Origin: Planctomycetota bacterium
Lineage (GTDB): Bacteria; Planctomycetota; J058
DNA: 42,221 nucleotides
Assembly: GCA_019636275.1 (NCBI GenBank)
Contig: JAHBXY010000073.1
Location: 1 to 42,221, forward strand
Reading direction: 5' to 3'
The notes beneath the pieces are model-generated. The model saw only the letters and a list, made by a program, of their open reading frames with translations, was not told where the DNA came from and did not search any database. Made by a program: the position numbers and the translations under genes. Positions 30,712 to 39,695 of the stretch are shown here, piece after piece (the stretch's first letter is position 1; the number at the start of each line of letters is the position of its first letter).

Positions 30712-32811
30712 TCAGGCGGCGGACGCCGGCGAGCGCCCCCCGCGCGGCGCGGCGGCGAGCTCGTCCTGCGCGTCGAGAGGGGGGCGGCCGTCCGCGGGCG
30801 GGCAGGGGCGGTAGGCCCCGTCGGGCAGGAGCTCCCAGGCGAGGTGCGTCGCGGCCAGGTAGGGCTCGATGCCCTCGTCGAGGAGGCGCCGGCGCAGCGC
30901 CGGGTCGTCGAGGGCGGCGCAGGCCTCGACCCGCCGCAGGAGGTTGCGGGGCGTCCAGTCGGCCGAGCCGACGAGGGCGACCTCCTCGTCGCCAGCGCGC
31001 ACGACGACGCACCGGCCGTGCTCGAGGAAGCGCCCGAGCACCGAGCGGACGCGGATCGTCTCCGAGAGGCCGGGCACCCCGGGGCGCAGGCTGCACATGC
31101 CGCGCACCACGAGGTCGACCGTCGCGCCGGCCTGGCTGGCGCGGTAGAGGGCGGCGATCACGACCTCGTCGGTGAGCGCGTTGAGCTTGGCGCACACCCG
31201 CGCCGGCGCGCCCCGGCGCGCCGCCGCGGCCGCGCGGTCGAGCAGGGCGACCAGCCGCTCGCGCAGGTCGAACGGACCGGCCCAGAGCGCCGTCGGCGGC
31301 TCGACCGCCGCGTCGCCGCCCAGGGCGGCGAACAGCAGCGCGACGTCGTGACCCACGCGCGGGTCGCAGGTGAGCAGGCTCCAGTCGGTCGTCGGCGCGA
31401 GCGGGTCCTGGTGGTAGTTCCCCGTGCCCAGGTGCACGTAGCGGCGGGTCTCGGCCCCCTCGCGCCGCTCGACGAGGAGGAGCTTGCCGTGGGCCTTTCG
31501 GCCCGGCTGGCCGTGGACCACGCGCGCCCCGGCGCGCTCGAGCCGCCGCGCCGCCTGCAGGTTGTGGCTCTCCGAGAAGCGGGCGCGAAGCTCGACGACC
31601 GCCAGGACCTCCTTGCCCGCCTGCGCGGCCTGGGCGAGCGCCTCGACGATCGGCGAGTCGGGGGTGGCGCGGTAGAGCGTCTGCCGGATGACCGTGACGT
31701 CGGGGTCGGCCGCCGCCTGCTGCACCAGACCGACCACGGGCGCGAAGGCCTCGAACGGGTGGTGCAGGAGCAGCGCCCCCTGCGCGCGGATCGCGCCGAG
31801 CAGGTCGGCCCCCCGCGCCACGGCGGGCGGGACGCGCGCCTCGAGGGGCGGGTGCTTGAGGTCGGCCCGGTCGACGCGCTGGTAGATCGCCTCCAGCCGC
31901 CGCAGGTCGATCGGGCCGTCCACGCGGTAGAGGTCGCGCGCGTCGAGGCCGACCTCGTCGAGGAGCAGGCGCTGGAGGTCCTCGGGGCAGCCGGCGGCCA
32001 GCTCGAGGCGCACCGGCTCGCCGGTCTCGCGCTGCGGCAGCTCGTCCTCGACGGCCTGGCGCAGGTTCTCCGGCCCCGCCTCGTCGAGCTGCAGCTCGCT
32101 GTTCCTGGTCACGCGGAAGGGCCAGGTCCCGGTCAGCTCCATCCCCTCGAACAGCTCGTGGCCGAAGCCGGCCACCAGCGTGGCCAGGAGGACGAAGTCC
32201 CACGGCCGGCCGCTCAGGTGGGGCGGCACGTGGAGGACGGTCGGCAGGGCGCGCGGCACCTGCACGAGCGCCACGGCGCGGTCGTGGTGGCGCCCGAGCC
32301 AGTCCTGCCCGCGCAGCGTGAGCAGGTAGGAGAGGCGCCGGTTCTGCACGCGCGGGAAGGGGTGCGTCGGGTCGAGGCGGATCGGCGTGAGGAGCGGCGC
32401 GACCTCGTGCACGAAGGTGTGGCGCGCCCACTCGCGCTCGGCCGGGGCGAGGTCGCCCGGGCCGCGCAGGCGGATCCCCTCGGCGGCCAGCGCCGGCAGG
32501 AGCGAGCCGGAGAGCAGGGCGTACTGCGCCTCGACCAGGGCCTGGGCGCGGCGCGCGACCTCCTCGAGCGCCTGGGCGGGCTCGAGGGCGTCGGGCCCGT
32601 CCTTGCCCAGCCCGCGGGCGGCGCGCTGGCGCAGACCCGCGATGCGGATCTCGAACAGCTCGTCGAGGTTCGCCGCGAGGGCGACGAGCGCGCGCAGCCG
32701 CTCGAGCAGGGGCAGGCCCGGGTCGCGCGCCTGCTCCAGCACCCGGCGGTTGAACTCGAGCAGGCTCAGGTCCCGGTTCAGGAAGTGGCCGGGGTCCTCG
32801 AGGCGGGTCAC
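30712..32811 (-). CDS. ppk1: Polyphosphate kinase
   Basis: Makes polyphosphate from ATP at the inner membrane. The 699-residue protein has the PPK1 series: L-N-R-D-L-S-L-L-E-F-N-R-R-V-L near the start, A-N-L-D-E-L-F-E-I-R, Q-T-L-Y-R-A-T-P-D-S-P, V-V-E-L-R-A-R-F-S-E, K-A-H-G-K-L with the phospho-acceptor His, and G-S-A-D-W-T-P-R-N-L with R-R-V-E at the second phospholipase-D-like half. GTG 32811 is preferred: GGGAGAG lies just before it, and the E. coli N-terminus aligns there. The longer form beginning at 32907 would overlap the divergent argC gene. A TATGCT box at 32829-32834 fits as -10 box with a short leader. Confidence 0.95.
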   Translation of the reverse strand: MTRLEDPGHFLNRDLSLLEFNRRVLEQARDPGLPLLERLRALVALAANLDELFEIRIAGLRQRAARGLGKDGPDALEPAQALEEVARRAQALVEAQYALLSGSLLPALAAEGIRLRGPGDLAPAEREWARHTFVHEVAPLLTPIRLDPTHPFPRVQNRRLSYLLTLRGQDWLGRHHDRAVALVQVPRALPTVLHVPPHLSGRPWDFVLLATLVAGFGHELFEGMELTGTWPFRVTRNSELQLDEAGPENLRQAVEDELPQRETGEPVRLELAAGCPEDLQRLLLDEVGLDARDLYRVDGPIDLRRLEAIYQRVDRADLKHPPLEARVPPAVARGADLLGAIRAQGALLLHHPFEAFAPVVGLVQQAAADPDVTVIRQTLYRATPDSPIVEALAQAAQAGKEVLAVVELRARFSESHNLQAARRLERAGARVVHGQPGRKAHGKLLLVERREGAETRRYVHLGTGNYHQDPLAPTTDWSLLTCDPRVGHDVALLFAALGGDAAVEPPTALWAGPFDLRERLVALLDRAAAAARRGAPARVCAKLNALTDEVVIAALYRASQAGATVDLVVRGMCSLRPGVPGLSETIRVRSVLGRFLEHGRCVVVRAGDEEVALVGSADWTPRNLLRRVEACAALDDPALRRRLLDEGIEPYLAATHLAWELLPDGAYRPCPPADGRPPLDAQDELAAAPRGGRSPASAA

Positions 32812-32879
32812 GATCTCTCCCGGCCAGGAGCATACGAAGCCGGCGGCGCCCGGAGAATAAAGGCCGCGCGGCGGTGTGG

Positions 32880-32885
32880 TATCAG
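32880..32885 (+). promoter_or_regulatory. -10-like TATCAG eight bases before argC
   Basis: TATCAG is followed by eight bases and ATG 32894. No good -35 box was found. It shares the 82-bp divergent spacer with the ppk promoter. Confidence 0.35.
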
Positions 32886-32893
32886 GTCGAGGC

Positions 32894-33994
32894 ATGACGC
32901 CTTCCACCCCACCCGTCCGGGTCGCCGTCGTCGGCTCGGCCGGCTACGTCGGCGGCGAGCTCCTGCGCCTGCTCCTGGGTCACCCGCAGGTCCGGGTCGT
33001 GCGCGCCGCATCGCGCAGCCACGCCGGGCAGCGGCTCGACCGGGTGCACCGCCACCTGCGCGGGGCCACCGACCTGACGTTCACGGCCGACGGTCCGGCC
33101 GAGGCCGCGGACGACGCGGACGTCGTCTTCCTCGCGCTCACCCACAAGGAGAGCCTGGCGGCCGTCGAGGGCCTGCGCGCGCGCCTCGACGCGCCGGGCG
33201 CCCCGCTCGTGATCGACATGGCCGGCAGCTTCCGCCTGGGCGACCCGGCCCGCTACGGCGAGGCCTACGCGCACGAGCACTCGGCGCCCGACCTCCTGCC
33301 GCGCTTCGTCTACGCCTTGCCCGAGCTGGCGGGCGACCTGCGCGGGGCGCGGCTGATCTCGTCGCCCGGCTGCTTCGCCACGGCCGCCGCCCTGGCCGCC
33401 GCGCCGCTGGCCCGCTCGGGCCGGGTCCGCGGGACGATCGTCCTCAACGGGGTGACCGGCGCCTCGGGCAGCGGCGCGCAGCCCAAGGACACGACGCACT
33501 TCCCCATGCGCGACGGGAACCTCAAGGCCTACCGCGTGCTGTCGCACCAGCACGAGCCCGAGGTGCAGCAGACGGTCGACCGCTACGCGGCGACGGGCTC
33601 GTGCGCGCGGGCGCGGCCGGGCGAGGTCAGCGCGGCGCCGCTCCACCCGGTGCTCCTCACCACGCACTCGGCGCCGATCACGCGCGGGATCTACATGACG
33701 GCCGCGGCGGAGCTCGCCTCGGCCGACGACGGCCCGGCGGTGCTCGACGAGGTGCGCCGCGCGTACGAAGGCGCGCGCTTCGTGCGCCTGCTCGACGAGC
33801 CGCCCGAGCTCAAGGGGCTCGCCGGGACCAACTTCGCCGACCTGCACGTCGCCGCGCGCGGCCGGCACGTGGTCGTCACCTGCGCGATCGACAACCTGAT
33901 GAAGGGCGCCGCCGGCCAGGGCGTGCAGGCCATGAACCTGGCGCTCGGGCTCGAGGAGGGCGCGGGGCTGGGGTTCCTGGGGCTGACGCCCTGA
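32894..33994 (+). CDS. argC: N-acetyl-gamma-glutamyl-phosphate reductase or LysY-type homologue
   Basis: The 366-residue protein reduces an acyl phosphate to a semialdehyde with NADPH, normally the third step of arginine biosynthesis. V-V-G-S-A-G-Y-V-G-G-E-L-L-R-L-L is the Rossmann motif at about residues 10-25. The active-site Cys lies in S-S-P-G-C-F-A-T-A at about 158. The H-S-A-P-I-T-R-G-I-Y region supplies the substrate-binding His. S-P-G-C-F-A-T-A and G-A-S-G-S-G-A-Q-P differ from the N-P-G-C-Y-P-T form of E. coli and recall the LysY/ArgC group using carrier-bound or other acyl substrates. No lysW, argB or argJ gene is adjacent, so the choice between arginine and lysine pathways stays open. 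Confidence 0.85.
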   Translation: MTPSTPPVRVAVVGSAGYVGGELLRLLLGHPQVRVVRAASRSHAGQRLDRVHRHLRGATDLTFTADGPAEAADDADVVFLALTHKESLAAVEGLRARLDAPGAPLVIDMAGSFRLGDPARYGEAYAHEHSAPDLLPRFVYALPELAGDLRGARLISSPGCFATAAALAAAPLARSGRVRGTIVLNGVTGASGSGAQPKDTTHFPMRDGNLKAYRVLSHQHEPEVQQTVDRYAATGSCARARPGEVSAAPLHPVLLTTHSAPITRGIYMTAAAELASADDGPAVLDEVRRAYEGARFVRLLDEPPELKGLAGTNFADLHVAARGRHVVVTCAIDNLMKGAAGQGVQAMNLALGLEEGAGLGFLGLTP

Positions 33995-34008
33995 GCCTCG
34001 AAGAGAGC

Positions 34009-34372
34009 TCACAACAGAGGAGCAGAGGGAGCAGAGGGCGCCCTCCCGCGGCAGGGCGCGCACCTTCTGCGTTGCTCACCCTCCGGCCCTTCGTATCCGT
34101 CTCCGAGAAGCCTCAGGCGAGACCTCGCTCAGCCCAGGCAGTGATCGACCACGGAGGGCACGGAGGGCAGGAGAAGGGTTTCCTTTCCCGAGCTCTTTCC
34201 GGGGAGCACGACGTCCTCCTCCTGAATTCCCTCCCCATGATCTTCCTGAGGGCGCCGCGCGGAGGGCCCAGCCCGGGACCCTGAGCTAACCGAGCCAGGG
34301 ACTTACCACGGAGGTACGGAGGACACGGAGAAGATCCTGGGGCCCTCTGCTTCCTCTGCTCCTCTGTTGTGA
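34009..34372. repeat. Non-coding element bounded by 31-bp inverted repeats
   Basis: The arm TCACAACAGAGGAGCAGAGG and following bases (34009-34039) returns as its reverse complement at 34342-34372 with 30 of 31 bases identical. Inside, two similar 29-base words of ACCACGGAGG...GGAGAAG type lie at 34148-34176 and 34305-34333 in direct orientation. No reading frame with protein character is present, and no target-site duplication was recognised. The whole spacer 33995-34504 separates argC from the GH57-like gene. It looks like a miniature mobile or REP-type element and differs in base composition from the coding DNA. Confidence 0.65.
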
Positions 34373-34504
34373 TCCATGTCTTTCCCCGCCCACGCGTTAC
34401 GGCGCGCACGACGACGCGCCTGACGCATTTTCCCGAACCACGACAACCCCGCCGTCCGGATCCGGGAAGCTTGGGCCTCTCCTGCAGTCGGGAGTCACAA
34501 GCCC

Positions 34505-37500
34505 ATGCGCCTGAAACTCGCCGTCCTCCTGCTCGCCCTCGCCAGCCCGGCCCTGGCCGCGCCGTTCGTCGAGCGGACCCTCCAGGAGTTGCCGCCGGAG
34601 ATCGGCACCGACGCGGTGCTGGTCGTCGTGAGCGACAAGCCCGGCGCCGTGCGCTGGGGCACGAACGGCTGGCGGGTGCCGGCGCAGCCCTGGCCGGCGG
34701 ACACGCGGCAGGTCGACGCAGGCGCGGTCGAGACGCGGCTCACGGGCCCGACGATCGACGGCCGCTACCGCGCGCACCTCGGCCCCTTCCGCCAGGGGGT
34801 GAGCTCGCTGGAGATGGTCCTGCGCCACGACGACGGGTCGTGGGGCTCGCTCCAGGGCCGCGACGCGCGGGTGGCCGTGCGGGCAGGCGCCCCGAACCGG
34901 CGGCGCCCGATCACGATCGGCCGCGGCCCCTGGCTGGGGAAGTCGGGGCGGCTCGACCTCTACGAGGAGTTCCAGGACTGGGAGCACGCCGACTGCCGCG
35001 GCGTCGACCCGGCCGACGACGCGCGCTCCTTCGGCGACGGCAAGGACGCCAGCCGCGACCTGATCGCCTTCTACAGCCGCCGCGAGGGCGACGCCCTCTA
35101 CCTGCGGGCCGACCTCCTCGACCTGGGTCTCGGCGACGAGCGCCACGCCCTCGACCTCGTCGTCCTCGTCGACTGCGCCCCGGGCGGGCAGACGGCGCTC
35201 CCCGACTTCGTCCACGGCCGGACCGCCTTCGGCTGGGACCTGGCGATCACGGTCGACCATGCGGCGGCCGCGCGCGTGCGCGACGCGCAGTGGCGCGACG
35301 TGGGCGGGTTCCTCGGCGCCTACTTCAGGAGCGACCTCGACGCCGTCGAGCTCGGCGTCTCGCTCGAGGCCCTGCGCAAGGCCGGCTGGGACGGCCAGCG
35401 CCGCCTCGGCTTCGCCGTCTACACGCTGAAGAAGGGCGACCCCAGGATCGCCGACGCCTTCCGCGAGGCGTCGCTCGACGACGGCCGCCTCGACACGCTC
35501 ACCTTCGAGGACCACCTCGGCGGCACGGCCAAGTACTCGGTGATCCTCCACGGCAACCAGGCCGTGCAGCCCATGTCGTGGGTCCACGACCTCGTCGAGT
35601 CGCGCAGCACGCTCACGCCCGGCGGCAACCCGACGGGCTACCTGCGCGCGCTCGACGCGCACGAGCTCCTGCGCATGCCGGCGAACATCAACATCAGCGC
35701 CACGCTGGCCGCCTCGGCCGAGTGGGGCGCGCGGGCGTTCAACGACCGGATCCGCCGCTTCCTCGACGGCAAGCCCGAGACCGGCCAGGGGGCGCTCCTC
35801 GGCGGCGTGATCGCCGAGCACATCATGCCCTACTTCGAGAACGCCCTCGCCCCGCACGGCGGCGCCGGCGCCAACGCGGCCGCCGTGCGCCTCAAGGACG
35901 AGGCGCTCGATCGGATCTACGGCGGGCCGCCGCGGAGCGTCTTCTGGATCCCCGAGCGCGTCGTGCGCGGGAGCACCTTCCAGGACGTGCTCACCGACGC
36001 GCGCGGCCGCCCGACCGGCTACCGCTACACGGTCGTCGACCAGACGACGCACCTGACGCGCTGGTACGGCCACGCCGACGCGCACGGGAAGAACGGCTTC
36101 AAGATCAACCGCATCAACGGCGTCTCCTGCTTCATCATCAACGACGATGCCGACCAGTGGAAGTTCGCCAACACCGACGGCGGCCTGTGGGTGTGGACGC
36201 GCCGTGACCTGGTGAAGAAGGCGCTCGACCCCGACCAGGAGCAGCTCACGCTCGTCTTCGACGACTGGGAGGCCTTCAGCGGGCGCTCGTTCACCTCGTT
36301 CGGCGTCGGCAACGACAACCCGGACAACTACGAGCGCGGCCTGCGCTGGCTGGCCAACCACCCCTGGGTGCAGGTGGTCACGCTCGAGGAGATCACCACC
36401 TGGGGCTGGCGCGAGGTCGACCGCGGCCACCGCCCCGACCTGGCGATCGAGACCTACGACTGGCTGCGCCACGCGACCGAGGAGAGCTACCACCACTGGT
36501 ACTACGGCTCGCCGCAGGAGGAGTCGTTCGTGAACACGCGGCCCGAGCGCGTCCCTGGCGTGCAGGTGCCCAAGGCCTACGGCGAGGTCCACCGCCCCGG
36601 CACGCTCCTGGGCGACATCTGGGCCAACGTCGCCCGCGCCCCGGCCAACCGGGTGCGCGACCTCGCCGAGGCCGTGTTCCTCGTGACCATGTACGAGACG
36701 GCCTGGCACGACGAGGACATGAACGACTACCTGCCCAAGACGGCGTCGGGCGACTACCGCTTCCCCGACACGACCTGGGACCCGATCGCCGGCTGGGCCC
36801 GCGCCATGCACAGCCGCGTCGGCGACGCCTCGATCGCGGCCCACGCCGCGCGCTGGGCGGCGAGCCCTCCGTCGGGCGTGCGCGTGTGGAAGGTCGACGC
36901 CGACGAGGACGGCGAGGACGAGTACGTCGTCGCCGACGGGCGCGCCTTCTACGTGTTCGAGGACGACGGCGCGCGGCTCATGCTCGCCGCCGTGCGCGCG
37001 CCCGACGGCCGCGCCGACACGTTCGTCGCCGGCCTCCTGCCCTGCCCCGGCGACGAGGCGCGCCGCGACCGCGAGACGGAGCGCGAGGACGGCCCGGTCC
37101 GGCCCCACGGGCTGGTCGACTGGTGGGCCACCGGCCGCGGCTCGCGCTACGTCAACGAGACCTACCGCGCCGAGGCGCTCGCGGACGGCTGGCGCTTCAC
37201 CTCGCCCGACGGCCTCGTGCGCAAGACCGTGCGGCTGTCGCAGGGCCGCCTCACGGTCGAGTACGACGTCGCGCCGGCCGCCGGCACGCTCAGCGTGCGC
37301 ACGGGCCTGGCGCCGGCGACCCTCGACCTGTTCATGGGCCAGGCGCTGACGACGACGACCCGCGCCGACGGCGCCGTCGTGGCCGAGTCGGGCCGCGTGA
37401 AGGTGGCGCTCGCGCCGCGGGCAGGCGCGCAGATCAACGCCTTCGCCGCGTTCGGCGGCAAGGGCCCGCGCGGGACGGCCTTCGCGCACCAGGTCGAGGT

Positions 37501-37549
37501 GCAGGGGCAGGGGCGGTTCGGCTTCGTGCTGGAGCCGGAGCTCCGGTAG
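34505..37549 (+). CDS. Large secreted protein with GH57-like glycoside hydrolase region
   Basis: A 1014-residue protein with a signal peptide (L-A-V-L-L-L-A-L-A-S-P-A-L-A-A). Residues about 30-330 are beta-rich and could be carbohydrate-binding modules. From about 349 (V-I-L-H-G-N-Q-A-V-Q-P) it follows the layout of family GH57 alpha-glucan hydrolases: N-I-N-I-S-A-T-L at about 396, G-G-V-I-A-E-H-I-M-P-Y, then F-W-I-P-E-R-V at about 480, where GH57 has its catalytic Glu. L-V-F-D-D-W-E-A-F-S-G near 580 may supply the Asp. The C-terminal part is again beta-rich and contains D-A-D-E-D-G-E-D-E-Y, a calcium-loop-like sequence. It may act on a storage or extracellular alpha-glucan. GGGAG precedes the ATG. 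The stop codon lies at the edge of a dispersed repeat. Confidence 0.75.
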   Translation: MRLKLAVLLLALASPALAAPFVERTLQELPPEIGTDAVLVVVSDKPGAVRWGTNGWRVPAQPWPADTRQVDAGAVETRLTGPTIDGRYRAHLGPFRQGVSSLEMVLRHDDGSWGSLQGRDARVAVRAGAPNRRRPITIGRGPWLGKSGRLDLYEEFQDWEHADCRGVDPADDARSFGDGKDASRDLIAFYSRREGDALYLRADLLDLGLGDERHALDLVVLVDCAPGGQTALPDFVHGRTAFGWDLAITVDHAAAARVRDAQWRDVGGFLGAYFRSDLDAVELGVSLEALRKAGWDGQRRLGFAVYTLKKGDPRIADAFREASLDDGRLDTLTFEDHLGGTAKYSVILHGNQAVQPMSWVHDLVESRSTLTPGGNPTGYLRALDAHELLRMPANINISATLAASAEWGARAFNDRIRRFLDGKPETGQGALLGGVIAEHIMPYFENALAPHGGAGANAAAVRLKDEALDRIYGGPPRSVFWIPERVVRGSTFQDVLTDARGRPTGYRYTVVDQTTHLTRWYGHADAHGKNGFKINRINGVSCFIINDDADQWKFANTDGGLWVWTRRDLVKKALDPDQEQLTLVFDDWEAFSGRSFTSFGVGNDNPDNYERGLRWLANHPWVQVVTLEEITTWGWREVDRGHRPDLAIETYDWLRHATEESYHHWYYGSPQEESFVNTRPERVPGVQVPKAYGEVHRPGTLLGDIWANVARAPANRVRDLAEAVFLVTMYETAWHDEDMNDYLPKTASGDYRFPDTTWDPIAGWARAMHSRVGDASIAAHAARWAASPPSGVRVWKVDADEDGEDEYVVADGRAFYVFEDDGARLMLAAVRAPDGRADTFVAGLLPCPGDEARRDRETEREDGPVRPHGLVDWWATGRGSRYVNETYRAEALADGWRFTSPDGLVRKTVRLSQGRLTVEYDVAPAAGTLSVRTGLAPATLDLFMGQALTTTTRADGAVVAESGRVKVALAPRAGAQINAFAAFGGKGPRGTAFAHQVEVQGQGRFGFVLEPELR

Positions 37550-37727
37550 CTCACAGCGGCCGTCGCTTGTTCTGCTGTCCACGTCCGGGCGCGCGGCTCG
37601 ATGCTCCGATCCGCAGTGAGGCACCTGTCGCCCTCGCTCCGGCCGCTTGCGCGGCCTCCGCTCGGGGATGCGCGCCACCGCTCGACCTGCTCGCTTCGCT
37701 CGCAGATCGAGCGGTGAGCGCGATCAG
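37548..37727. repeat. Dispersed repeat, copy B (180 bp)
   Basis: Near-identical to 28004-28172. The left edge overlaps the TAG of the GH57-like gene (37547-37549) and the right edge overlaps the stop codon of the minus-strand lipoprotein gene (37724-37726). The element therefore fills the whole space between two convergent genes. Its hairpins could terminate transcription from both sides. Confidence 0.7.
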
Positions 37728-37945
37728 CGCCGGCGGCAGCACCCGTCGCGGCACGCGCACGCGTCGCCCTCGGCGCAGCGGTCGGGCGTCAGCCCCTGCC
37801 CGGCGCAGAGGCACGTGACCCCGAACGAGCCGACATTCGGGCAGCAGAGCACCGGCGCCGCGGCGGCCTCCGGCGCGCGCTCGTCCGCTCCCTGACAGCC
37901 GCCCAGGAGGAGGACCGCCAGGGCCAGGAGGAGCGCGCGGTGCAT
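37724..37945 (-). CDS. Cys-rich small lipoprotein
   Basis: A 73-residue protein with a lipoprotein signal (L-L-L-G-G-C, lipidated Cys at 17). The 56-residue mature part has nine further Cys at 34, 35, 45, 47, 57, 63, 65, 69 and 70, and ends in three Arg. Vicinal Cys pairs and C-x-C pairs suggest disulfides or metal binding. It shows no similarity to the Cys-rich peptides near 4455 in spacing or signal type. GGGAGAG lies before the ATG. It follows ettA on the minus strand after a 32-base gap and may be co-transcribed. Function unknown. Confidence 0.65.
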   Translation of the reverse strand: MHRALLLALAVLLLGGCQGADERAPEAAAAPVLCCPNVGSFGVTCLCAGQGLTPDRCAEGDACACRDGCCRRR

Positions 37946-37977
37946 CGCTGGCTCTCCCGGGCGCTCGAGGAGCGCTG

Positions 37978-39645
37978 TTACGACATACGACGGTGCGTGC
38001 CGCCCGTCTGCTCGATGTCCACGCCCTCCTCGAGCAGCTTCTCGCGGTAGGCGGTGTAGCCGCCCTCGAAGAAGCGCGCGCCGCCCTCGCCGTCGAAGTG
38101 CAGCACGTGCGTGGCGAGGCGGTCGAGGAAGAAGCGGTCGTGGCTGATCACGAACACGCAGCCGGGGAAGGCGCCCAGCGCCTCCTCGAGCACCTGCATG
38201 GTCGTGAGGTCCAGGTCGTTGGTCGGCTCGTCGAGCAGCAGCAGGTTGCCGCCGGTCTTGAGGGTCTTCGCCAGCTGCACGCGGTTGCGCTGCCCGCCCG
38301 AGAGCTGGCTCATGAGCTTCTGCTGGTCCGGCCCGCGGAAGTTGAACAGGCTCACGTAGGCCCGCGCGTTCATCTTCCGCTGCCCGAGCTGGACCTCGTC
38401 CTGGCCATCGGAGATCTCGTCGTAGACCGACTTGGTCGGGTCGAGCGCCTCGCGGCTCTGGTCGACGTAGCACGTCTCGACCGTGGGGCCGATGTGCACC
38501 TTGCCCGCGTCGGGCTGCTCCTGGCCCACGAGGAGGCGGAAGAAGGTCGTCTTGCCGGCGCCGTTGGGGCCGATCACGCCCACGAAGGCGCCGGGCGGGA
38601 TCTCGAACGACAGGTCCGAGAACAGCGTCCGGCCCTCGAAGCCCTTCTTCACGCCGTCGACGCGCAGGACGTCCTGGCCCAGCCGGTTGCCCGGCGGGAT
38701 CACGAGCTGGATCGCGCCCTCGGCCTCGTCGCGGTCGAGCTCCGCCTTGAGCTTGTCGAAGTTCGCCACGCGCGCCTTGCTCTTGGCCATGCGCGCGCGC
38801 GGGCTCTGGCGGATCCACTCCAGCTCGCGCTTGAGCATGCGCTTGCGGGCGGCCTCCTGCTTCTCCTCGTCGCGCAGGCGCGAGGCCTTGGCCTCCAGGT
38901 AGGTCGAGTAGTTGCCCTCGTAGGGGTAGCCGCGGCCGCGGTCCATCTCGAGGATCCACTTGGCCACGTGGTCGAGGAAGTAGCGGTCGTGCGTGATCGC
39001 CACGACCGTGCCCGGGTAGTCCTCGAGGTACTTCTCCAGCCACTGCACCGTGTCGGCGTCGAGGTGGTTCGTCGGCTCGTCGAGGAGCAGGAGCTGCGGC
39101 TGGGCGAGCAGCGTCTGGCAGAGCGCCACGCGCCGCTTCTCGCCGCCCGAGAGCTTGGTCACGTCGGCGTCGCCGGGCGGCGTGCCCAGGGCGTGCATGG
39201 CCTGCGCGACCTTGCGGTCGATCTCCCAGGCGCCCTTGGTCTCGATCTCGTTCTGCACGCGCTCGAGCTCGTCGAGCGCCTTCTGCATGTCGTCGGCGTC
39301 GAGCTCGGGGTCGGCCAGCTTCTCGTTGAGCTTGTCGAACCGCTCCAGCAGGGCCTTGATCGGCGCGACGGCCTTGTCGATGTTCCCGCGCACGTCGAGC
39401 GACGCGTCGAGCGTCGGCTCCTGCGGCACGTAGCCGATCTTCACGTTGTCGGCGACCTTGGCCAGGCCGTCGAACTCCTTGTCGGCCTGGGCCATGATCC
39501 GCAGGAGCGTGCTCTTGCCCGAGCCGTTGGGCCCGACGACGCCGATCTTCGCCCCGTGGTAGAAGGCGAGCGTGATGTTGTCGAGCACGACCTTGCCGTC
39601 GTAGCCCTTGGTCAGGTTGCGCAGCGTGCAGATGAACTCGGCCAT
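37978..39645 (-). CDS. ettA: Energy-dependent translational throttle protein, ABC-F type
   Basis: At 555 residues this has the exact length of E. coli EttA. Two ABC domains are fused: Walker A G-P-N-G-S-G-K-S-T with L-S-G-G-E-K-R-R-V and L-D-E-P-T-N-H-L-D, then G-P-N-G-A-G-K-T-T with L-S-G-G-Q-R-N-R-V and L-D-E-P-T-N-D-L-D. Between them, W-I-R-Q-S-P-R-A-R is the start of the linker, and the EttA-type arm is present in domain 1. No membrane segment exists. EttA binds the ribosomal E site and gates the first elongation step in response to the ADP/ATP ratio. The start is nine bases after a TACACT box on the minus strand (39655-39660), with TTGGCG 16 bases above it. Confidence 0.95.
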   Translation of the reverse strand: MAEFICTLRNLTKGYDGKVVLDNITLAFYHGAKIGVVGPNGSGKSTLLRIMAQADKEFDGLAKVADNVKIGYVPQEPTLDASLDVRGNIDKAVAPIKALLERFDKLNEKLADPELDADDMQKALDELERVQNEIETKGAWEIDRKVAQAMHALGTPPGDADVTKLSGGEKRRVALCQTLLAQPQLLLLDEPTNHLDADTVQWLEKYLEDYPGTVVAITHDRYFLDHVAKWILEMDRGRGYPYEGNYSTYLEAKASRLRDEEKQEAARKRMLKRELEWIRQSPRARMAKSKARVANFDKLKAELDRDEAEGAIQLVIPPGNRLGQDVLRVDGVKKGFEGRTLFSDLSFEIPPGAFVGVIGPNGAGKTTFFRLLVGQEQPDAGKVHIGPTVETCYVDQSREALDPTKSVYDEISDGQDEVQLGQRKMNARAYVSLFNFRGPDQQKLMSQLSGGQRNRVQLAKTLKTGGNLLLLDEPTNDLDLTTMQVLEEALGAFPGCVFVISHDRFFLDRLATHVLHFDGEGGARFFEGGYTAYREKLLEEGVDIEQTGGTHRRMS

Positions 39646-39695
39646 AGGCCCGCAAGTGTAAGGCAAGCCGGCCGCCCGCCAAGGCCCTGGTCCGT

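Noticed and set aside
32811..32907. Upstream start for polyphosphate kinase at 32907.
   Set aside because: It would overlap the argC start on the other strand, adds 32 residues with no family match, and lacks the GGGAGAG that precedes GTG 32811.
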